Below are positions 13,601 through 24,870 of a stretch of DNA of 64,000 bases, piece by piece. The notes below the pieces were generated by a model. It was not told the DNA's origin. It made no database searches and saw nothing but the letters and a program-made list of their open reading frames with translations. The stretch's first letter is position 1; every line of letters starts with the position of its first letter. Both the position numbers and the translations under genes were made by a program. The DNA is taken from the NCBI GenBank assembly GCA_963920635.1, contig OY987306.1, forward strand, positions 33,361,453 to 33,425,452, read 5' to 3'. Source of the stretch: Pseudeuparius sepicola (lineage: Eukaryota; Arthropoda; Insecta; Coleoptera; Anthribidae).

Positions 13601-14193
13601 AAAAATGTGTTCATGTTCCATCCCAGAAATAACCTTGAGAAAAATAATTTTCTATAATGTTGACACGACTCGTCTAAAGTGCTAATTAAAAATTACAATC
13701 CCAGGAAGACGATGGGAGAAGAGCTTGCGACAACCGTATACAATTTCATTTTGTCAGCAACAGTAAACTCTAATTTTTTTTTAAATTGACACGTACGAAC
13801 AAAACATTAGACACACTTGGTCATTGACGGATTCCGACATGAGTGCATTTTGTTTTTTCACCTACGTATGTGGGTACTCAAAATAAGCAAAAATGCGAAA
13901 CATTCAACACAATAATTTTACCTGCAGGATGCTTATTTAAAAGCAAGCGAAATCGCGTGAAATACCTCGTGTATTTAGGCTAGTTTATTTACACGTACCG
14001 CCCACCTACAATCTACAGAATAACAACATGCCAATTCGTAAATTGTAAAGCTTCCATTAACACATCATATTCAGAAATATTTGACCTATTAAAAATAAAC
14101 TACTAACTCTGGGTTATGTCATAATTGGGATAATTCTTTAAACGAAGAACGCTATTTTAATTACATGATAACATGGAAAAACATGCAGAAATA
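10637..14193. other. Long intergenic spacer
   Basis: Apart from one small MITE at 11586-11695, nothing could be supported. Open frames, including one of 113 codons at 12010, look like chance. Confidence 0.4.
11586..11695. mobile_element. 110-bp TA-flanked MITE
   Basis: The segment starts CAGGGTTATTT and ends GAAACACCCTG, with TA on both sides. It has no coding capacity. The ends match the CAGGGTG/CACCCTG family seen throughout the window. Confidence 0.5.
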
Positions 14194-14374
14194 CAGGGCG
14201 AACCAAACATATGAATATGTGTGAAATTAAAAAATTAATTGTTTTTTTTTGGGAAATTTCCAAATATTGACCTCCTGTATGAAAACAAAAGTTGTTATAC
14301 AATATACCCCCATAGAGTACCACAAAATTTGTCAAGCAAGTAAGAAATCTTAAGTGAAAAATGCAACCACCCTG
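14194..14374. mobile_element. 181-bp TA-flanked MITE
   Basis: The segment starts CAGGGCGAACC and ends CAACCACCCTG, flanked by TA. It is short and non-coding, and is assigned on its ends only. Confidence 0.5.
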
Positions 14375-14956
14375 TATAAAATCGAAATATCTAATCGCAT
14401 TTTTAGATTCACATTTTAACCGGGAATAAAAAGTTATTCATGAGTTATTGTCTTATCTCCACGTATTTACGGCAAATCCAAAACGAACATAAGATGCTAT
14501 TGTGTGACGCAAGGGTCCTACCTAGGTCCGTATACGTTCATCAATTATTATAAGCGACTCGTACAAATATTTATTTAACATAATTTCATAACTTTCGAAC
14601 TATTATCTCATTTTAAACAGTAGTGTCTTGAAATTTACATAATTTCGTAGTATATTATGTACCACGCGACCAAAGATATTTGATAAGCATTAATTTATGA
14701 AGCCGCCGTTAAAAATAGTCACAGCTACACCTGGCGTATTCATAAGGCCCATTAAAACATTTCTGTTTCTTCCTGTTTTAGACAAGGAAAGAGATAGGAC
14801 TCCGCGCGTGCCTACCCTGCCGTGTATAGATTTTGTTACGTCGTTTTGGACGGCGGCCATTTTATATGTGGCAGACAAAGCGAGTAAGTTGTGAGTTAAC
14901 TTCGTGAATTTGTGAATTAAAAGTAACAGTGATTAAGGGAAAAATATCCTCTTACG

Positions 14957-15027
14957 ATGGTGAATTGTTCAGCGTTTGGTTGCAAAAGCAGAAGTGAAAA
15001 GCAAGGGCCCGGGATTTCGTTTCACAG
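14957..15027 (+). CDS. THAP-domain first exon, partial
   Basis: A 71-nt open segment starts at ATG 14957 and ends at a GTAAAT donor. It encodes MVNCSAFGCKSRS followed by ISFHR. This matches the start of a THAP zinc finger: CxxxxC with the first two zinc ligands, then the I-S-F-H-R segment that precedes FP. No second exon with the CxxH half could be joined downstream. It may be the 5' end of a P-like transposon or of a host THAP gene, and a relic is most likely. Confidence 0.5.
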
Positions 15028-15823
15028 GTAAATATTTAACAAGCTACCTTTGAAAGATGCCCTAAAACTTTATTTTTTCTAAATATAACTTCTACAAATT
15101 CCTTCTACGTTTTAGTATGATAAAGTGCATTGTTTTGTTTGTAAATAGGACCAATATAATTATTTTTAACTTAGTTTTTATTGAAAATTTATTAATTGAA
15201 TATGAGTTTCATAAAATATCTGCTGGTTTCCATGGGCGTGCATTATTTATTTTATTATGATTCACTCGAAATCGCCGCAAATAAATATATTTCAGCACTT
15301 GACACTAGCTTTACATTTGGGAAATTATCTGCAAATAAATACCAATATTTCAAATTACATGTAAGTCAAAATTAACTACCTTTTCATTTTTAACATTTTA
15401 CCTTGGTACCTTGGAGAAATAAACAAGGATAGAGGGAGTAAGAACAAAAAGTAAACAGAGCCCACAAATTTTTGTTTTTGTTTACAGCATTTCATTTCAA
15501 AACAGACGGGTTTAATAAAGGGACTAAATGAAGACACGCCTCCCACAATATTAAGTTAACAAATTAATGTAGCCATCAATTTCTTGAATCCTGTAATTAT
15601 AGTATAATTATCACTTTAATAAAATCGTCAACAGCCACTTCAAATCGACCAACATGGCAACCTCGCTTTCCGCCTTCAGTCTCATTGCATTGTTTGTGTT
15701 TGTGTTTACCCCACAGTGTCAGTTTCTCTGTTTACGTGCATATTTTTCGTGTTTTCTGGTGTTTTTGTGTTAATTTATAACTATTTAATAGTATTTAGTA
15801 TATAGTGACTGATTTTGTGTACA

Positions 15824-15844
15824 ATGGGACGCAAAAAGTGTGTG
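15824..15844 (+). CDS. Possible THAP-like first exon fragment
   Basis: ATG 15824 opens MGRKKCV and meets a good donor (GTATGT) at 15845; read through, it continues as VCDE. The CxxC spacing and basic start resemble some THAP proteins. Support is weak and rests only on its place between two clearer THAP exons. Confidence 0.25.
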
Positions 15845-16380
15845 GTATGTGACGAAATATCGATACTTTTCAGGACAATGTTTGACATTTTGATGGTTTT
15901 GCTCCCCCTACCTTTGGTTATTTCTCTGAGCTAGGCACTCTTTGCAATATTGCGTTCTACTTGTTTTTATTAGTTTTATGGTTTTGGCGCAACTTGGTTT
16001 GTAAGATGACACCGCCAGGCCATGAATTCAAGGTTTAACACTCCCACGCCGCCATTGTATTTGTGGGTTAACCCAAACAACATTCAAAATTGACTATTAA
16101 ACTTTTAAGAGCAATAAAATTGGGTATTTATTGTTCTTCTGTAGTAAACATCGGAGGAAGCTATTGTCAGCGTCCAGAGATATACCAATAAGTCCGGGCA
16201 CTAAGGCTTGTGTAAACAAACGTTTCCCTCTTGCCCTCTCCCGCTCCCCTCCTCATCGAGCCGATCGATATCTTAGAATATAAGAAAATAAGCTGTACAC
16301 AGTGTAGCTGAGAGCGGTTTGTTCGCATTCTACCGGGTGCGCGCAAAATATTACCGACCGACCGTGACTATGTTGTAGTG

Positions 16381-16791
16381 ATGCCTAGTAACGCTTTTTA
16401 CTGCAGTGCGGATGGCTGTAAAACCAGTTCAAAAGACTATATTACCTTTTTTTTTCATTTCCTAAAGACCCTGGAAAGGTAAGACTGAGTTTGCGGTACC
16501 TACCTACAAAAATTAAGACATTTTTATGTGACATTTGAATACTTAGGTATTAATTGAAGAATAATATAGATATAATATTAAAATATTGAAAATTAGAAGG
16601 TGCCAGCAATGGAAGAATGCCTTAGGGTTCATCGGAGAACATAAATTTGCGAATATGCCACCTGAAGAGGCATATAAACCTATAAGAATTTGCAAGGCAC
16701 ATTTTGATGATTATTCACTTCGTCCGGAAAACGTTTAGTAAAAACTGCTGTCCCCTCGGCTGTCCCATTAAGATTATTGCCAGAGCTTATG
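16381..16791 (+). pseudogene. THAP-domain gene fragment with frameshift
   Basis: Exon 1 (16381-16478) encodes MPSNAFYCSADGCKTSS and ends at a GTAAGA donor. Exon 2 (from 16600) opens RCQQWKNALGF and contains ICKAHFDDYSLRPEN. The pattern CxxxxC ... CxxHF is the zinc-binding set of a THAP domain, a DNA-binding C2CH finger found in P-element transposases and in host regulators. The frame then hits TAG near 16736. A neighbouring frame carries KTAVPSAVP, the AVP box that ends THAP domains, so one base appears to be missing. The AVP frame runs to a GTAAGA donor after 16791. It is either a dead transposon or a host pseudogene; a sequencing error cannot be excluded. Confidence 0.6.
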
Positions 16792-17010
16792 GTAAGACGC
16801 ATGCTTGTGTGTATAGGTACGTATGCGAAATATTTTGTTCTGTATTGTTTATGTCAATTTAAATATCAAAATATTTACTACAGGATGAAAAAGTAGATAT
16901 GATTAGTTTAACTCTTTGTCGTTAAATATTTATGTGTTATTTATGTTTTTGTCTACTCTATGTGAACGTAAAACATAAAAAAAATTGAATTTTTATTCAT
17001 GTTCCAACCA

Positions 17011-17172
17011 AAGTCTACAGATATACCTACTAATGATGTAGATTCTGGTAATAGCTACCTTGTATTTTAATTTAACTGTACCTACCAAAAATTAACGATA
17101 CACTTACCTACACAAATAATGTTGTTCCAAAGTCTACAAATAGATATATTAATGTTTGTAGACTTTGGTAAA
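17011..17172. repeat. Two small hairpins around CCAAAGTCTACA
   Basis: The block CCAAAGTCTACA and its complement TGTAGACTTTGG face each other around a short loop at 17125-17172. A weaker pair lies at 17011-17057. These may be remains of a short inverted-repeat element. They are non-coding. Confidence 0.4.
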
Positions 17173-17377
17173 TAATGGAAAGTCAACATGAACCTGCCCC
17201 CGTATAACTAGCTTGACGGCGATTTCGTTTAGTCGCCCTCGTAAATGCGAAGCTTGCGAGGTGACGCTGATTTACGACCGGTCGCAATTAATTGTCGGCT
17301 TTTCCGAGAGATCAAAGAAGTGAGCCGACTTTAGTATTTCTAGACTTTGCTATTGTCTTAGCATTGTTAACTAAATA

Positions 17378-18131
17378 CAGTGTGTCCCCGGATGGACTTG
17401 ACGGGGGGAGATAATTCTTTATTATCTATTTTTCGACAAAAAGTCACTCTTCATAAAAAGTTCTGCTTGTCAAAAAAAATTAAATTTCCATATTAAAATT
17501 TTTGATTTGATGTACAGGGTGATAATAAATTAAGAAAACCTGAAAATGCGTCAAGAGAAAACTACCTTCATTTATTACTTTACAGAAAAAAATTATAAAA
17601 CAAATTTGTTTAGTATCTAAAATAAAGCCTAAATACAAATTTTCAAGTTTGAATTAAATTTTTTTATTATTTTGAATAATATTATCTAATGGTTTTGTGC
17701 AGCTAAATCAACTTGCCGCACGACAGGGAAGTATTAAAAGATCGTATAAGTGACGCAAGAAATGAACTTAATGTACCAGAAATCATACGTAAAGTGTATG
17801 AAAAATTTATAAAAATTACTGAAAAATGTGTTGAGCTATGTTTGTTGAATGATAATTGCAATTGGAATTTCAAATTGAAAATTTGTATTTAGGCTTTATT
17901 TTAGATACTGAACAAATTGGTTTTATAGTTTTTTCTGTAAAGTAATAAATAAAGGTAGTTTTCTTTCAGGTTTTCTTAATTTATTAACACCCTGTACATC
18001 AGATCAAAAATTTTAATATGGCAATTTTATTTTTTTTGAGAAGCCGAACTTTTTATGAAGAGTGACTTTTAGTCGAAAAGTAGATAATAAAGATTTTTCT
18101 CCCCTCGTCAACTCCATCCAGGGACACACTG
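17378..18131. mobile_element. Outer fold-back MITE, TA-flanked
   Basis: The left end CAGTGTGTCCCCGGATGGAC and the right end, its near complement ending GGGACACACTG, are flanked by TA. Inverted arms of about 125 bp continue through ATTTTTGATTTGATGTA. A second TA-flanked element (17515-17994) sits exactly in its centre. Confidence 0.8.
17515..17994 (+). mobile_element. Inner element with transposase C-terminal remnant
   Basis: A 480-bp element runs from CAGGGTGATAATAAATTAAG to its complement ending AACACCCTG, flanked by TA, with inverted arms of about 120 bp. The loop (about 17710-17890, plus strand) is open and encodes LPHDREVLKDRISDARNEL, then IIRKVYEKF and a Cys-rich tail before a stop. This matches the style of the C-terminus of DDE-3/Tc1-like insect transposases, in which LKxRIxxA is followed by a helix with VxxxF. 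It is inferred to be an internally deleted copy that keeps the transposase tail. Confidence 0.65.
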
Positions 18132-18188
18132 TATATGGAAGTAAAACTTTTATTGCTAGGGAAAAACGACTTTTTTCAATTTTCTCAC

Positions 18189-18536
18189 CTCTTCAAACTC
18201 TGGTGCTTCCCGTTAACGACCAACTTGGGCCTGCCCTTGTCCGCGCCGGTGCTCGTGGGCGTCACGCTGCTGACCGTCGCCGTCGTCCCGTCCGATACGA
18301 AGCTGCTGACGCTCGTCTCCTTGCTGATGGGCGTGGCCGCCCTCCCATTGGTCGAGATCGAATTGGAGTCGTCGCCGTTGGTCGGCGGCCGAGTGGGAGC
18401 GCCGCCGGCCACGCCCATCGGGGTGGACGTCGCCCTGCCATTGGTCAGGTTGAGTTTCATGGCCTTCTGCGGCGCCGGCGGCGGCTTATCGTCCACCGGT
18501 AGCATGTAGGAGAGCATCGTGGGCGTGTCGTCGGCG
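18189..18536 (-). CDS. GC-rich, splice-bounded coding exon of unknown gene
   Basis: On the minus strand a 348-nt segment is open from an acceptor (CCACCGTAG) at 18537 to a strong donor (AG/GTGAGA) at 18188. The translation starts ADDTPTMLSYMLPVDD, continues as a Pro/Ser/Thr/Asn-Gly-rich region with repeated TNG, and ends GKHQSLKR. The base composition is far richer in GC than its surroundings. The length is a multiple of three, and both boundaries interrupt a codon after its second base, so the exon could be skipped in frame. The sequence is low-complexity, as in disordered regions of signalling or transcription proteins. I do not recognise the gene. Neighbouring exons were not found; a CpG-rich first exon on the same strand at 30206-30420 is a candidate partner. 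Confidence 0.6.
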
Positions 18537-18635
18537 CTACGGTGGGTGTGGCATGTTCGGGCGCGGGGATCCGGTTGGCTGGGCAGAGGGGAAGGGGCGT
18601 GTCAGTGGGCGACAATAAATGGGGGCCTCGGACCT

Positions 18636-21441
18636 GGACCAACACTATATTAAAGACCTGTGCCAGAGAACAACCAAGTAAGAGAATACAAACTAGGGGT
18701 GCGGTCATTGTTGTCGCTCATTCAGCGGCCGCCATTACTTTGGAGGAGAAGTCAGGCCCGTATTTAAATAAAATTGAAATATATGGTTCAGGTCTGTAAC
18801 GTAAAAATTAAACGGAATGTATATAGAAAAACATAATACTGGAAGTAACAATATTACATTATAAACGAAAGGTGTGTAAGTTTTGAAAAATAGCAATAAT
18901 ATATCCGCTAATATAGTAGTAGTAGTAATAGGTACAAGGGATTTTGTAGAAAGAAAGCAAATTATGTTTAAAAAATTGATTGTTGCTTCCATACAATCTT
19001 TTTTATTAATACATTTAAAATTTCTATTGATAAGTTTTAACGTATAAAATAGTCTTAACCTAAAATATAATTTAATAAGGTGGGATGTGAGATATTGGAA
19101 AATTTTAACAAGGTGGGTCAAATTGTATTTGTATACTCAACGTTTTGGCAGCTTAATGATGCCCGATAATAATTTTATTATTTATTATTTTTAATTGTAT
19201 TGTTTCAAAATTGGAAATTTTATTCAACGATATAATTTCGAAAAATTATCTACACAATTTAATAAAAAATCTTTTAACGTTGAGTACACAAATACAATTT
19301 GACTCCCCTTGTGAAAATTTTACAATATCTCACCTTATTAAATTATATTTTAGGTTAAGACTATTTTATACGTTAAAACTTATTAATAGAAATTTTAAAT
19401 GTATTAATAAAAATAAAATGATTGTATGGAAGCACCAATAAATTTTTTTAAACAGAATTTTGTTTTCTTCTTACAAAATCCCTTGTACCTATGTAGGCAC
19501 TTATATTAACGGATATATTATTGCTTTTTTTCAAAACTTACACGCCTTTCGTTCCTAATGTAATATTGTTTCTTCCAGTTTTATGTTTTTCTAAATACAT
19601 TCCGTTTAATTGTTACGTTACAGACCTGAACCATCTATTTCAATTTTATTTAAATACCGGCCTGACTTCTCCTCCAAAGTAATGGCGGCCGCTGGCTGAG
19701 CGACAACAATGACCGCACCCCGAGTTTGTATTCACTTACTTGGTTGTTCTCTGCCTGTGCATAGCGCTGTTTCAAGCGATCGCCACTGGCGCCACACGAC
19801 GAAAAAAAAAATGACCATTGTTGCAGAATTTTTTATAAAATAAAAGCATGCAAATGAGTTTTACAACGAATTTAACTTCCAAAATAAAATAAAATGCTTG
19901 TTTGTTATGTTTATTAAATTTGACAAGCTTACACAAGCAAGCAAGAGTATTTTGGTATACCTTTTGATTTGAAATAAAGTCCATGGCTATAGTTTTAGTG
20001 TAAGTAAGTATAGAAAGCACATTTTTTTTGTTTTTTCTTATAGAGGACCATTGGTTCGCTTTGGGGCTCTAAACAATATATATATTTTTATTTTCATTCT
20101 GCGTACGTTACAAAATACTCTTCCAAAATGTAATATCCAGAATTCTAGCTTCTTCAACTGGTTGAACAGATCATTCCTTAATTCCAAAATAGTGATTATT
20201 GTTCTGCAATTCACATAATGGTCTGCTCATACGATTTTCTTCATGAGCATGGAAATTTCATGTTATCACAAACAAATCTACCTATAACAGTTCTGTTAAT
20301 ATGATAAAACTGCGAAATATTGACGCAAAGAGAATTCGTGACAGTAAAAAGGACGAAAATGGTGGGACATTCAAAACGTCAGAAACTGACATACCTATAA
20401 CCACAGAATAGCCCTGTTATAACCTATAATAAGTCGCCATTTTTTTCGTCGTGTCTAGCGCCACCCCATTTCGCAAATATGACGTGATGCTCGGGTCTTT
20501 CATATAGTGTCGATCCAGCTCAGACACATAACAAACATAGACTATCCTAAAGCTGGACTGACACTACATTAAAGACCCGAGCATGACGTCATATTTCATT
20601 GTTGTTTACGGACTGGGGTGGCGCCACTCGACGAAAAAAATGGCGACTTATTATAGGTTATAAGGGGGTGTTCTGTGATTGTTGGTATGTCAGTTACTGA
20701 CGTTTAAAATGTCCCAAATTTTAAATATCCAGCTTTATTACGATTTGCCTTCTTTTTAAGGTACCTAACGAATTGTCTTTGCGTTCAGTATTTAGCAGAT
20801 TTATCCTATTAACACAGCTCTTATAGGTAGATTTGTTTGTGATAACATGAAATTTCCATGCACATGAAGAAAATGGTATGCACACTGCACAGACCATTAG
20901 GTGAATTGCAGAAGAATAAACACTATTTTGGAATTATGGGCTGATCTGATCAACCAGCTGAAGAAGCGAAAATTCTAGATATTATTTTGGAAGAGCATTT
21001 TGTAACGTATGCAAGAATGAAAATAGAAAATTTTGTTTATAGCTCCAAAGCGAACCAATAGTCCTCCATATAAACAAGAAACTGAAAAATCTAATGCGTT
21101 TTATGCTTACTTACACTACAACTAGCCATGGACTTCATTTAAAACCAAAAGGTACCAAATACTCTTGCTTGCTTTTTAGACTCACTTTTCTTAAGAAAAT
21201 GTACAGAAATATGCCATGTGAACTTGTCAAATTAAAGGGACATAACAAACAAATATTTATTTTGGATATTAAATTCTTTGTAACAGACACATTTGCATGT
21301 TTTTATTTTATAAAAGGTTCTGCAACAATGGTGTTTTAACATTAAACCGCCGTGTAAATTTGTTTCGTCGTGTGGCGCCAGTGGCGATCGCTTGAAACAG
21401 CGCTATGCACAGGTCTTTAATATAGTATATAGTGTTGGTCC
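18636..21441. mobile_element. Composite fold-back cluster (four arms)
   Basis: The outer ends are complementary: GGACCAACACTATATTAAAG at 18636 and its complement at 21407-21441. Inside, arm A (18658-about 19135) pairs with 19225-19765, sharing for example CATTACTTTGGAGGAGAAGT. Arm B (19757-about 20520) pairs with 20554-21415, sharing for example GCGATCGCCACTGGCGCCAC. The terminal motif CACTATATTAAAGACC also recurs at 20493-20516 and 20554-20578, so two adjacent elements with the same ends are likely. Short open frames in the arms are mirror copies, not genes. Confidence 0.75.
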
Positions 21442-24400
21442 AGCCTATAAAGGCTGCGTTGTAATCACCCAACATAAAAAATGCCTACTCAAAACAAAAA
21501 CAACAAATTTGACACTTAGGCATGCATCATATTATGTTAACCGGAGGTTACGTTTTCTATGCCACAATTCCAACACTTTACTCTTCCCATCGTTCTTAAA
21601 ACTATATGTCTTTTGTCCAATAACCTCAAAATCTTCTCAAAAAAAAACAAGAATAAAGCAAAAGTAAACACTCGAAACACATCAACACAAACCGGCGAAA
21701 TCTGAAGGAACGCTGGATCAGCTGTTGTGGCATAATAAAGCAAATGCGCATCGATCACAAGGAGCTCGTGCAACGTTGCCGCGTTAGCCAGAATAAGCAA
21801 TTTATTAAGGATATTATTTATAGACCAAGTAGGATCAGCAAATTCACAAAATCAGTAAAATTTATTGTTAAATGATAACTGTCCAAATTGTTACTATATA
21901 TAGATTGTAGATATCAACTAAATTGTTCCAAATTGATGTTTTTTAACGTTGGTTATGCATGTATTTCGTAAGTACAAGATAAATTTATGAAGAAGTTTGG
22001 CAATGGTGCAAACATTGCATTGTTTTGTGTTAGATTTCTATTACTTTAACTCGGACAAATAATGGCAAGGTTTGTATTGTAATGAATTATTAGTCTGTCT
22101 AAGATGGGGCAGCAAAAATGAAAATGAGCTCTGGCAATGATATTTCGTAGAACAAAGTGGGGTCGAATCTTGAATTGGTTGCCTGATATAAAGCAAATGT
22201 CAAGGGTGGCCGCGTAAGCAGTATAATAGGGGAAGCTTTTACGTGCCAATAAAATCTAGATGGCTGTGAAAAGTGGGGTTGAAACATAGACATAACAAAA
22301 CATATAGAGCGACAATAAGTGCAAACATTTTAACACGTATACCCAGAGGAATATCTATTAACCATTAATGAAAATCTATTAATCTCAGCAAAATATCTGC
22401 CTCAATTAGATCACCTATCTATGATTAATAAAAACACTGCTAAAAAGGGCTTATTTGCAATTAATAGACAAATTACATTGTGACTAATTTGTTGTTAATA
22501 TATCCTCTATTTCTGGCTAATACATTGACAAAACGCATGCGCAAAACAAGGTAGTAAATAAACTATAAACTACCTATTTGTACCAGGAAGGAGGAAGGTT
22601 CATATTTGTGGTTATAATAGGGATTGTTTTGTTACAAATAGTTTCCCTATTTGCGGCAAGTAGAATATCTTAGCAAAGCTTACCTTTTTGTAATAAATAT
22701 AAATTTTGCAATAGTAAATAGGTTCATTTACTTTTTTATTTGCCTCAAATAGATATTTGATTGTGACTACAAAATGATTTGTAGTAAACAGAAATCTTTT
22801 AACGAATTTTCCGACGACGATCCTTTATATTTTGAATTGCAATATTATTTTAATAAATAAAATTCTCTACGTGAAATTGTATTGCCAACATTATTGTAAA
22901 TATCAAATAGTTTGTTTTATTAGTGTCTCAAAATTTAATATTTTTGCAAAATGGTTCAGTTGGTTTTAGGAACAGGTTAAAACGATGATAAATGAATAAA
23001 CTTTCTATTTCTTTACCTGAAGAACGCAGATAAATACATTGAACAAATGGCAAAGCTTTCTGTCGGACCCAGGTAATCTCTTAGGTACATTTATAATGAG
23101 AGCAGCTTGCTATCCATTCCATTTGAACAGAGTATAATCAAATCAACACATTCGTGTTAAAACGTTATTTGGGAACTTGGTAATGCGTTTTATTTTTCGG
23201 GACAAACCATAGAAATAACACATTTGCAAGTTGCAACTGTAGCAGTATTCGACTCCCCCAGTTATCGATTTTTGAAGCGGGCACACCCTCTTATTTGGTA
23301 GGGGTCGGTTTTGGCGAAGCGGGGCATCACTTTCCTTTTATAATTAAGATTAGAACGTTAGATTATGTTAACGTGTGTGTGTCTACCATACCGTGCTACC
23401 GGTTGGCCTGTTTTCACTATATGCATGGCTTGTTCCAAAAATACCATGTTTAGAAGAAAAAGCACAATGCAGCTCTTTGATTTTTTGGTTAGGTACTAAG
23501 AACCTTTTCTTAGAACGAGTGTTCCTACTAGTTTTCTTACGTACACCACGGTCTGATCATTACCATCGCTGATTGCTTGATTACTCTAAACTGCCGGTAA
23601 TTCTTGATACACCAACAGGTTGATGATCGAGAGCAATTACTGTAAATTATTAAATGGTTTTTGCCTAGCTGCCAAACAAACACAAAGCAACAACCTGCAT
23701 ATACCTAGTTGTTTACTAATAAAATACGGTCTGACGGTACGTAATCTGCGTGGTTCGCTCCAATGTAAATGTTTGTTTACAGTGTGATTTAGCGTCTCGT
23801 GTTTGCTCGGTTCTTTTTACGATATTTTTACAAATGGTTGTCTGCGTCTGACTTGAAAGAAATGGGCAGGACATGTGCGAAAACAAACCTTGAGTTTTTC
23901 CATATTATTGCCGCGAAAATACAATACTTCTTACATAAAACTGTTCCACAATCCACAAGGAATCAAATAAATAACCTCTTATTGGTCTGTTTAACCATTT
24001 TGAATAACGAAACTCGGGAAGGAGTCAATGAGGCCGTGCACCAAAGTGGCATAGGCGTTTGTGTAGGTACCTACTTCTTCATAGTTGGAAATTGCTGTAT
24101 TATCATACGTGCAAGCATAAAATCCAAGCAAAGCTTTTTAAAACTATAAAGTTACCAATCGATTTTAGCGGGGATATTTAAAACGAGATCTTGTTAAAAG
24201 AATATCCTTTAATGAGATTCAATAGCATGATTCACTGGGCAAGTCTACTTGCCGTGTTTATGTTTGTGCTTACATCACGTTGGCAAGTTGCAGATCGTAA
24301 TCTCGAAAACGATTTTATTTCAGTTTTTTTTATTTATCTGCTAATTACGTGCGACCTTGCTGAGCAATTTGCTGGTAAAAATAATTAAGGCAAATATTTA

Positions 24401-24870
24401 TGGTGACTTTAAAATGCGTAATTTTGCAAATAGTAGCGAATAGCGGCTAGCAGCACTCAAAGTTTTCGTCTCTAAATTTCTGTGGTCTCAAAAAGTAAGT
24501 GCCCAATCCAGTGGCGTAGTTAGAATTTTTATAAAAATATGCATAATATGGTTTACACATAATTTCGTTTTCATTTCGTATTAAATGACCATAACACATT
24601 GTAAAATGATACGGTGCTTATGTTTCGAAGATAAGAAGGTGTACTTTATATTTTATCGTACATTGTTTCAATTTTGCAAAGCAAGCTTTCAGTTTCAATG
24701 TTTATATGATATATTGCACAGTTCTGAGAACAGTTTGTTTGCTTAAAGACATGCTTATTTATGCAAATTAAGAAAAATGAGGGAAAGTGTATTTATTCAA
24801 CATGGTGAAGAAGAAGAAGAGCAAAAAATGTTGAAAAATTGAAATTTTTGAGACCAAAAAAAACTATAAT
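21442..24870. other. Intergenic spacer, nothing recognised
   Basis: This 3.4-kb AT-rich stretch has no supportable gene. A 116-codon frame at 23799 lacks any recognisable pattern. No element ends could be paired. Confidence 0.4.

Noticed and set aside
14697..14894. Overlapping 62-65-codon frames on both strands before the THAP exon
   Set aside because: The two frames are mirrors of one another in a promoter-like stretch, with no family pattern.
23799..24149. 116-codon plus-strand open frame
   Set aside because: Random-looking sequence, no neighbouring exons, no family pattern.
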